Made by a program: the position numbers and the translations under genes. 5,265 nucleotides of DNA from positions 1-5,265 of the forward strand of contig WAPY01000014.1 of assembly GCA_015520525.1 (NCBI GenBank), given 5' to 3'. The first letter of the stretch is position 1, and each line of letters opens with the position of its first letter. The notes beneath the pieces are model-generated. The model saw only the letters and a program-made list of their open reading frames with translations, made no database searches and had not been told where the DNA came from. Positions 1-4,810 of the stretch are shown piece after piece. Source of the DNA: Candidatus Woesearchaeota archaeon (GTDB lineage: Archaea > Nanobdellota > Nanobdellia > Woesearchaeales > WAPY01).

Positions 1-52
1 CAACAACACTAAAAATCAAATATTTCTCTCCAAATAAAGAGTCAACATTCAT
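1..52 (-). CDS. possible 5' end of a divergent gene, unknown function (cut by window edge)
   Basis: Read on the minus strand from an ATG at 52-50, the frame stays open to the window edge and encodes MNVDSLFGEKYLIFSVV. No ribosome-binding site precedes the ATG. An AT-rich TATA-like stretch on the minus strand (78-86) would place the transcript start only about five bases before the ATG, which fits a leaderless mRNA. The piece is too short to identify, and 17 open codons could arise by chance, so the gene is tentative. It would be transcribed away from the gene at 159. Confidence 0.35.
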   Translation of the reverse strand, partial: MNVDSLFGEKYLIFSVV

Positions 53-77
53 GTTAAGGGTAAGATAATAAAAGCTT

Positions 78-86
78 AATAATAAA
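78..86 (-). promoter_or_regulatory. possible TATA box for the divergent minus-strand gene
   Basis: The minus strand reads TTTATTATT here, centred about 30 bases before the putative ATG at 52, the spacing expected for a leaderless or nearly leaderless archaeal transcript. A similar copy, TTTTATTAT, lies 13 bases further along but is too close to the ATG. Both are AT-rich matches in AT-rich DNA, so the call is weak. Confidence 0.3.
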
Positions 87-110
87 GTTACTTATTCATG
101 AATCAAAGCA

Positions 111-127
111 ACCAAAAAGTTTAAATA
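111..127 (+). promoter_or_regulatory. archaeal promoter (BRE/TATA) of the gene at 159
   Basis: TTTAAATA at 120-127 is a good archaeal TATA box, preceded by ACCAAAAAG at 111-119, where the TFB recognition element (BRE) belongs. Transcription should start about 25 bases downstream, near 148-149. That leaves a leader of about ten bases which contains the ribosome-binding site at 150-155. The 5S rRNA promoter has the same TTTAAATAT core. Confidence 0.65.
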
Positions 128-149
128 TAAGTTGTTATTACTAATGAAT

Positions 150-155
150 GGTGAT
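150..155 (+). promoter_or_regulatory. ribosome-binding site that fixes the start at 159
   Basis: GGTGAT is an exact complement of part of the archaeal 16S rRNA 3' tail and lies three bases before ATG 159. It favours this ATG over the in-frame TTG at 132, which would fall upstream of the predicted transcript start, and over the ATG at 144. Confidence 0.7.
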
Positions 156-158
156 ATT

Positions 159-1121
159 ATGAGCTTAAGCAAAAAGGTGAAAAATGCGATTGCAATTGGA
201 TTAACCGCTGCTATGATAACTGGAGTGGGGTTAGGAGGAAAAGCTGTTAAAAGCTACGCTCATCAAAAAAAGTTAGACAAAATAGTAACCGAAGAAATCA
301 CAAAAGAGAATAAAATAATAGGATCTTTTGCTCCTATGTATGAAAAAGCGCAGGAAGTAAAACCAGTAATCAATTTCTTACTTTCATCAGAAATAGTTTA
401 CAATAACAATGGTAAAACAATAGAAGACAAAGTCTTAGGAGGAATAAACTCTAAAACAGACAGAGACCTCCTGCTTGCACAAGTTATTGCATCTCCACAG
501 TATAACCTGCCTATTGATGATAGCAACGATCTTTCAAAACAAATGAGCTATCTAGTGCGGGCTATACTAAATAAAGCCAACGAGAGATTGTTGAAAACAT
601 ATAATTCTATTGTTAAGGAAGGAGTTACAATAATAAACCACGGGAAAAAATACAGATTAAAAGAATTTTCAAAAGGAGAGTTAGAAGACGAGAAAAAGAA
701 AGCATTAATGATAGCAGTAGTTGATGGTTATCTAGGACAAAAGGAGAATAGAACAAGCATCAAAGGAACAATAGAAAGTTATGGAAAAGCTATGGGGTAT
801 GACCAATTATACAATATGATAGTAGCTATGAATGGGAAGAGAATAGAAAAGATAGAATCAGGCATCAGAAACTCAAGACTTCAGTTCAGTAGTAAGTATG
901 ATTTAATAGCAAGTCCTGCAATGGATAAATGGACTGAGGAAGGACTGGCTGAATTAGTAAAGTATGTTAACACAATAAAAAACATAAACAATGTAATAAC
1001 TCCTGCAGGACCAAAAAAGCCGGAAAAGAGAGTTGTAAATCCTTACAAATCCATTTTTCAACAGGGAACATACAGGAAAGGGGGATTTAAGGGTCCTGTG
1101 AGGAATAAGAACAACCTATAA
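159..1121 (+). CDS. membrane-anchored or exported protein of unknown function, 320 aa
   Basis: I do not recognise this protein. From ATG 159 it begins with a short basic stretch (K5, K6, K8) followed by a hydrophobic, glycine/alanine-rich helix at about residues 10-27, ending in G-V-G-L-G-G. This could be a signal anchor or a signal peptide; S-Y-A at about 32-34 could serve as a cleavage site. The rest is a soluble, mostly helical-looking, lysine-rich region of about 240 residues, then a Pro/Gly/Lys-rich basic tail from about residue 282 (P-A-G-P-K-K-P to the C-terminus) that looks disordered. There are no cysteines and no enzyme motif that I can identify. The most likely location is the membrane, with the bulk of the chain outside, though the topology is uncertain because both flanks of the helix are positive. 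The gene has its own TATA box and ribosome-binding site and looks monocistronic, ending ten bases before the 5S promoter. An upstream TTG at 132 would add nine residues but is disfavoured. Confidence 0.8.
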   Translation: MSLSKKVKNAIAIGLTAAMITGVGLGGKAVKSYAHQKKLDKIVTEEITKENKIIGSFAPMYEKAQEVKPVINFLLSSEIVYNNNGKTIEDKVLGGINSKTDRDLLLAQVIASPQYNLPIDDSNDLSKQMSYLVRAILNKANERLLKTYNSIVKEGVTIINHGKKYRLKEFSKGELEDEKKKALMIAVVDGYLGQKENRTSIKGTIESYGKAMGYDQLYNMIVAMNGKRIEKIESGIRNSRLQFSSKYDLIASPAMDKWTEEGLAELVKYVNTIKNINNVITPAGPKKPEKRVVNPYKSIFQQGTYRKGGFKGPVRNKNNL

Positions 1122-1138
1122 ACCACAACATTTAAATA
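1122..1138 (+). promoter_or_regulatory. archaeal promoter of the 5S rRNA gene
   Basis: TTTAAATA at 1131-1138 lies almost exactly 25 bases before the inferred 5S 5' end at about 1159. It is preceded by ACCACAACA in the BRE position. The promoter starts right behind the stop codon of the preceding gene, so the 5S RNA is probably its own transcription unit and not part of an rRNA operon. Confidence 0.7.
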
Positions 1139-1158
1139 TGAGTTCGTTTGCCATTTTG

Positions 1159-1273
1159 CTAAACGGTCATAGTGGACTGGCTCCACCCGAACCCATTCCG
1201 AACTCGGAAGTTAAGCAGCCAACGTCCCACATTGTACTGCTCTTACGAGTGGGAAGTGTGGGAGGCCGTTACC
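1159..1273 (+). rRNA. rrf: 5S ribosomal RNA, complete, about 115 nt
   Basis: This is the 5S RNA of the large ribosomal subunit. It carries the hallmark segment CCCATTCCGAAC followed by CGGAAGTTAAG (loop C and helix III, about 1192-1214), and the conserved GTACTG (1234-1239) and GTGGGAA (1249-1255). The secondary structure closes well. Helix I pairs 1162-1168 with 1264-1270. Helix II pairs around 1172-1179 with 1216-1223. Helix IV pairs CCCACA (1226-1231) with TGTGGG (1257-1262). Helix V pairs 1237-1242 with 1247-1252 across a TTAC loop. The ends were set by alignment from memory to archaeal 5S and by the TATA spacing, and may be off by a few bases. It is slightly shorter than the usual 120-125 nt, mainly in the helix V arm. 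No 16S, 23S or tRNA gene lies beside it here. Confidence 0.95.
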
Positions 1274-1284
1274 TTTCATTTTCT
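1274..1284 (+). terminator. T-rich terminator behind 5S rRNA
   Basis: TTTCATTTTCT directly follows the 5S 3' end. Archaeal RNA polymerase commonly stops at such T-rich tracts without a hairpin. The srp54 promoter begins immediately afterwards, so some read-through into srp54 is possible. Confidence 0.5.
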
Positions 1285-1301
1285 ACCACAAGTTTTATAA
1301 A
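1285..1301 (+). promoter_or_regulatory. archaeal promoter of srp54
   Basis: TTTTATAAA at 1293-1301 is a strong TATA box preceded by ACCACAAG (1285-1292), which is nearly the same BRE-position sequence as in the 5S promoter. The expected start, about 25 bases on, falls at the A of ATG 1323, so the mRNA should be leaderless. This agrees with the absence of a ribosome-binding site before that ATG. Confidence 0.7.
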
Positions 1302-1322
1302 AAACAATTCTGACTTCAAACC

Positions 1323-2672
1323 ATGCTTGACAAGTTAGGAGAATCATTAAGGAACAGCATAGAGAAGATAAGAAACAGCTTATTCATAGATAAAAAATTA
1401 ATAGATGAGTTGGTGAGAGACCTTCAAAGGTCATTAATACAGAGCGATGTAGATGTCAAGCTTGTGTTTGAGCTCTCGGAGAACATAAAAAAGAGAGCTT
1501 TGAAAGAGAGTTCTGAAGGGCTAACAAAAAAAGAGAATTTAATAAGAATAGTCTATGAGGAGTTAGTCAAATTCTTAGGCGGCAAAGGAGCCAAAATAAG
1601 CGTGAACAAGAAACCGTTTAAAATAATGCTCGTCGGCTTGTATGCTTCTGGAAAAACAACAACCTCCGCAAAACTAGCCAATTACTTCAAGAAGAGGTCG
1701 TACAAGGTTGCCATGATACAAACAGATACTTACAGACCGGCAGCTTATGAACAGACAAAACAGCTTGCAGAGAAGATAGGAGTCGACGCTTTCGGCGACC
1801 CAAAAGAAAAAGATGCTGTTAAGATATATAAAGAGTTTGAGGAAAAGTTGAACAGTTATGATATTATAATAATTGATACGGCAGGAAGAGACGCTTTATC
1901 AGATGAATTAATCAAAGAGATAGAAGAATTAACAAAGGCCGTTAATCCAGATGAAAAACTTTTGGTGATAAGCGCTGACATAGGACAATCCGCCAAGAAA
2001 CAAGCGGAGCAGTTCCACAAGAGCTGCGGAATAACAGGAGTTATAATAACAAAGCTTGAAGGAACCGCCAAAGGAGGAGGAGCATTAACAGCATGCGTAG
2101 TTACAGGAGCGCAGGTTAAATTCATAGGCGTCGGCGAGAAAATAGAAGACCTTGAAGAGTTCGACCCAGAAAAGTTCGTGTCAAAACTCCTCGGCTTCGG
2201 CGACTTAGACACTTTGCTCGAGAAAGTTCGGGAAGTAGTTGATGAGAAAAAAGCTGAAGACTTAACAAAGAAATTCATGGAGGGGAAGTTCAACCTCATA
2301 GATTTGTATGAGCAGATGAATTCTTTGAAAAAGATGGGCCCTCTGTCAAAAGTTATGGAATTAATACCTGGGTTTTCTGGAATGAAAATTCCAAAAGACG
2401 CTTTGGAAGTTCAACAGCAGAAGATGGACAAGTGGAAGTACGCAATGGACTCAATGACCTTTGAAGAGTTGAACAATCCAGAAATATTGAATGTTCAGAG
2501 GATATCAAGAGTGTCAAAGGGTTCGGGAGTGAGCGAGGGCGACATAAAACAGCTTCTAAAACAATACAAGCAGACAAAAAAACTCGCTAAGAACTTCAAA
2601 GGATTGAATGGGAAAAAAATACCAAAGAATCTACAAGGACTGATGAAGAAGATGAAAGGATTCCCAATGTAA
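1323..2672 (+). CDS. srp54: signal recognition particle 54 kDa GTPase, archaeal type
   Basis: SRP54 binds 7S RNA and hydrophobic signal sequences leaving the ribosome, and docks with the receptor FtsY through paired GTPases to deliver ribosomes to the membrane. The protein has 449 residues, the usual archaeal length. The helical N domain covers about 1-90. The GTPase domain (about 95-295) has the P-loop G-L-Y-A-S-G-K-T-T-T (105-114), the SRP-specific insertion box with D-T-Y-R-P-A-A-Y-E-Q (135-144), D-T-A-G-R (185-189), T-K-L-E-G-T-A-K-G-G (243-252) and G-V-G-E-K (269-273). The M domain (about 305-449) has methionine-rich helices and the RNA-binding turn R-I-S-R-V-S-K-G-S-G (393-402). Two oddities are visible. 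The fourth GTPase motif, normally TKxD, has Glu at 246. The P-loop has Tyr-Ala where most members have Gln-Gly. Both may be traits of its lineage. The remaining motifs are intact, so I expect a functional protein. The ATG at 1323 is supported by the promoter spacing and by family alignment. Confidence 0.97.
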   Translation: MLDKLGESLRNSIEKIRNSLFIDKKLIDELVRDLQRSLIQSDVDVKLVFELSENIKKRALKESSEGLTKKENLIRIVYEELVKFLGGKGAKISVNKKPFKIMLVGLYASGKTTTSAKLANYFKKRSYKVAMIQTDTYRPAAYEQTKQLAEKIGVDAFGDPKEKDAVKIYKEFEEKLNSYDIIIIDTAGRDALSDELIKEIEELTKAVNPDEKLLVISADIGQSAKKQAEQFHKSCGITGVIITKLEGTAKGGGALTACVVTGAQVKFIGVGEKIEDLEEFDPEKFVSKLLGFGDLDTLLEKVREVVDEKKAEDLTKKFMEGKFNLIDLYEQMNSLKKMGPLSKVMELIPGFSGMKIPKDALEVQQQKMDKWKYAMDSMTFEELNNPEILNVQRISRVSKGSGVSEGDIKQLLKQYKQTKKLAKNFKGLNGKKIPKNLQGLMKKMKGFPM

Positions 2673-2681
2673 AAAGCAGGC

Positions 2682-2704
2682 AAAAAATAAAACAATAAAT
2701 AAGA
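2682..2704 (-). terminator. T-rich terminator behind thrS
   Basis: Immediately after the thrS stop codon the minus strand reads TCTTATTTATTGTTTTATTT and then more T, a typical hairpin-free archaeal terminator. srp54 and thrS converge with only 32 bases between their stop codons. No comparable T tract follows srp54 on the plus strand within this gap. Its transcript probably ends in T-rich stretches inside the thrS 3' end, around 2733-2750, making the two mRNAs overlap antisense. Confidence 0.5.
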
Positions 2705-4600
2705 CTAATTCAGTTCGAACTTCAACTCCCTATTCTTTATGTTTTGCTTCATCATGGATAGAAGATCCTCAAGTTTAACTCCAAATTTAACCTTGCCGTC
2801 CAAGGTCCTAACCGCAAGAGTCTTGTTCTCAACTTCTTTATCACCGATAGTAATCATTAAAGGAATCCTCTGAAGTTGAGCGTCCCTAACCTTCTTGGGA
2901 ATGCTCTCCGAACGCTCATCCATCTCAACCCTAATGCCTGCATCAAAGAGTTTTGAATAAACCTCTTCAGCATAATCCCTGCTCCTATCCGTAACGGTCA
3001 TAATTACCGCTTGAGTAGGCGCAAGCCACAGAGGAAGCTTTCCCGCAAAATGTTCAAGGAGTATTCCCATAAACCTCTCAATACTACCATAAATAACCCT
3101 GTGAAGCATAACAGGTCTGTGCTTTTTGCCGTCGCTGCCCTCATAAGTCAAATCAAACCTTTCAGGCATCTGGAAGTCCAGCTGAATAGTTGCGCACTGC
3201 CAAGTTCTCCCAATACAATCTTTAATGTGGAAGTCAATCTTTGGTCCATAGAAAGCACCGTCTCCCTCATTGATCTTAAACTTAAGCCCTGCTTTGTTCA
3301 AAGCGTCCTTCAAAGACTGCTCAGCTTTATCCCAAAGCTCAACAGAACCCATAAAATCGTCGGGCCTAGTGCTCAATTCAGCCATATACTCAAAGCCGAA
3401 TTTCTTGTAAACCTTATCAACAAGCTTTATGACTCCAAGGATAGCGTCCTCAATTTGAGATTCCTCAACAAAGATATGAGCGTCGTCTTGAGTGAACTCT
3501 CTAACTCTAAACAACCCATAAAGAACTCCTGAAAGCTCATGCCTGTGAACCAGACCAATTTCTCCAATTTTCAGTGGAAAGTCCTTGTAGCTCCTTATCT
3601 TTGACTTGTAAATGAGAATTCCTCCGGGGCAGTTCATAGGTTTGATGGCAAAATCCCTATTGTCAATCTTGGTAAAATACATGTTGTTCTTGTAATGGTC
3701 CCAGTGACCGCTTCTTATCCAAAGCTCCTTGCTCAAAATAATGGGAGTTCTAACCTCAGAATAACCATCCTTCCTATGAATTTCACGCCAGTAATTAACA
3801 AGCTCATTAAATATTATCATTCCTTTAGGATGGAAGAAAGGAAATCCTGGACCTTCCTCATGGAAGCTGAACAAATCCATCTCCCTACCTATCTTACGAT
3901 GGTCCCTCTTCTCAGCCTCCGCCTTCATTTTAAGATAATCATTAAGCTCATCTTTCGTTGGGAAAGAGATCCCATAAATCCTTTGAAGTTGTTTGTTGTT
4001 GGAATCACCACGCCAATAAGCGCCAGAAACCTTCAACAGCTTAAACGCCTTAATAAAAGAAGTGTTTGGAACATGAGGCCCTCGGCATAAATCAACAAAA
4101 TCATCCTGTTCATAAATACTGACTGTTTCATCATCGCCGAGACCCTTTATCAATTCCACTTTGTAAGGATTGTCTTTGAATAATGCTAAAGCTTTCTCTC
4201 TAGAAATTTCTTTTCTAACAATTGGGATTTTCTGATGGACAAGCTCCTTCATCTTTTTCTCAATTCGTTTAAGGTCTTCAGGAGTTAAAGGCTGAATGTC
4301 AAAATCATAATAAAAGCCCTCATCGATTGCAGGGCCTATAGTGGGTTTGGCATTTGGAAATAAAGAAAGCAAAGCTTGAGCCAAAAGGTGAGCGCTCGAA
4401 TGCCAAAACACCTTCTTTCCATCATCAGAATTAAAGTTTAAGAGTTCAACAATATCACCATCATGAAGTTCTGTATTCAAATCCTTAAGTGTTCCATTAA
4501 TCTTAGCAACGAAAGCTGTTGCGTCGTAATCCTTATAAACATCCAACAGGTTTGAACCTTCTTTCAACTCAACTTCCTTGCTGTTTATTTTTACATTCAT
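2705..4600 (-). CDS. thrS: threonyl-tRNA synthetase, bacterial-type architecture
   Basis: ThrRS attaches threonine to tRNA-Thr and removes mischarged serine. Starting at ATG 4600-4598 the protein has 631 residues, close to the E. coli enzyme. It has an N-terminal TGS domain (about 1-60). The editing domain (about 62-230) has H67-S-S-A-H71 and C172-R-G-P-H176. The class II catalytic core (about 235-520) has the zinc ligands C324 (M-N-C-P-G-G), H375 (D-D-A-H-I-F) and H500 (M-L-H-R), motif 2 (H-R-H-E through R-V-R-E-F) and motif 3 (G-S-I-E-R-F). The anticodon-binding domain (about 525-631) begins near L-A-P-T-Q. All key residues are present. Most studied archaeal ThrRS enzymes instead have a D-aminoacyl-tRNA-deacylase-like N-terminal editing domain, so this gene points to ancient transfer from bacteria or to a lineage with that trait. 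The start is chosen because GGTGAT lies four bases before it; an in-frame TTG at 4612 and GTG at 4609 overlap that site. The stop is TAG. Confidence 0.97.
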   Translation of the reverse strand: MNVKINSKEVELKEGSNLLDVYKDYDATAFVAKINGTLKDLNTELHDGDIVELLNFNSDDGKKVFWHSSAHLLAQALLSLFPNAKPTIGPAIDEGFYYDFDIQPLTPEDLKRIEKKMKELVHQKIPIVRKEISREKALALFKDNPYKVELIKGLGDDETVSIYEQDDFVDLCRGPHVPNTSFIKAFKLLKVSGAYWRGDSNNKQLQRIYGISFPTKDELNDYLKMKAEAEKRDHRKIGREMDLFSFHEEGPGFPFFHPKGMIIFNELVNYWREIHRKDGYSEVRTPIILSKELWIRSGHWDHYKNNMYFTKIDNRDFAIKPMNCPGGILIYKSKIRSYKDFPLKIGEIGLVHRHELSGVLYGLFRVREFTQDDAHIFVEESQIEDAILGVIKLVDKVYKKFGFEYMAELSTRPDDFMGSVELWDKAEQSLKDALNKAGLKFKINEGDGAFYGPKIDFHIKDCIGRTWQCATIQLDFQMPERFDLTYEGSDGKKHRPVMLHRVIYGSIERFMGILLEHFAGKLPLWLAPTQAVIMTVTDRSRDYAEEVYSKLFDAGIRVEMDERSESIPKKVRDAQLQRIPLMITIGDKEVENKTLAVRTLDGKVKFGVKLEDLLSMMKQNIKNRELKFELN

Positions 4601-4604
4601 ACCA

Positions 4605-4610
4605 ATCACC
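4605..4610 (-). promoter_or_regulatory. ribosome-binding site of thrS, fixes the start at 4600
   Basis: The minus strand reads GGTGAT four bases before the ATG, the same sequence and nearly the same spacing as in front of the gene at 159. The upstream TTG and GTG candidates overlap this site and are therefore unlikely starts. Confidence 0.75.
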
Positions 4611-4636
4611 AAATTAGAATGTGGTAGGATTTTATG

Positions 4637-4645
4637 TATATAAAA
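4637..4645 (-). promoter_or_regulatory. archaeal TATA box of thrS
   Basis: The minus strand reads TTTTATATA. A start 25 bases downstream falls near 4616, giving a leader of about 16 bases that includes the ribosome-binding site. The promoter is separate from the upstream gene, whose reading frame ends at 4691 or earlier. The leader is too short for a T-box, riboswitch or operator hairpin, so no such control of thrS is visible. Confidence 0.65.
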
Positions 4646-4690
4646 CTTATTAAAAATCTGTTAAGTTAATGTTGACAAAGAACTACTCTT

Positions 4691-4810
4691 TCAAAAAGTT
4701 AAGTATTCCCAATCTTCTTGTTTTTCTTTAAATGGAAAATATTCTTTCTTACTATTAATCCTAAAATACTGCCCCTTCTCAATTATCAAACCGCCGAAAA
4801 GGTCCTTGCC
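4691..4810 (-). other. likely out-of-frame C-terminal continuation of the preceding gene
   Basis: In the -1 frame relative to the gene entering at 5265, this stretch codes for G-K-D-L-F-G-G-L-I-I-E-K-G-Q-Y-F and on to K-Q-E-D-W-E-Y-L-T-F, 39 residues ending in TGA at 4693-4691. It has no start codon or ribosome-binding site of its own, and a TAA at 4816-4814 blocks the frame further upstream. One extra A in the AAAAA run (4815-4811) would join it smoothly as A-D-K-K-G-K-D-L-F. It stops about 75 bases before the inferred thrS transcript start, where a gene end would be expected. It may reflect a real mutation making a pseudogene, a sequencing error in a homopolymer, or ribosomal frameshifting. 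Confidence 0.55.

Noticed and set aside
132..158. TTG at 132 or ATG at 144 as the start of the first plus-strand gene
   Set aside because: They lie upstream of the expected transcript start (about 148), and the ribosome-binding site at 150-155 serves ATG 159.
1138..1338. 66-residue plus-strand open frame over the 5S gene
   Set aside because: It lies on the 5S rRNA, whose structure explains the sequence, and it runs through the terminator and srp54 promoter.
1856..2695. Minus-strand open frames inside srp54 (1856-2299, 2353-2577, 2495-2695)
   Set aside because: They are antisense to a fully conserved gene. Their Ser/Phe-rich translations are typical of reverse-frame artefacts.
3011..4090. 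Plus-strand open frames inside thrS (3011-3532 and 3695-4090)
   Set aside because: They are antisense to conserved thrS domains, with no promoter or ribosome-binding site and no recognisable protein.
4598..4612. TTG at 4612 or GTG at 4609 as the thrS start
   Set aside because: They coincide with the GGTGAT ribosome-binding site and lie only a few bases from the inferred transcript start. The ATG at 4600 begins a normal TGS domain.
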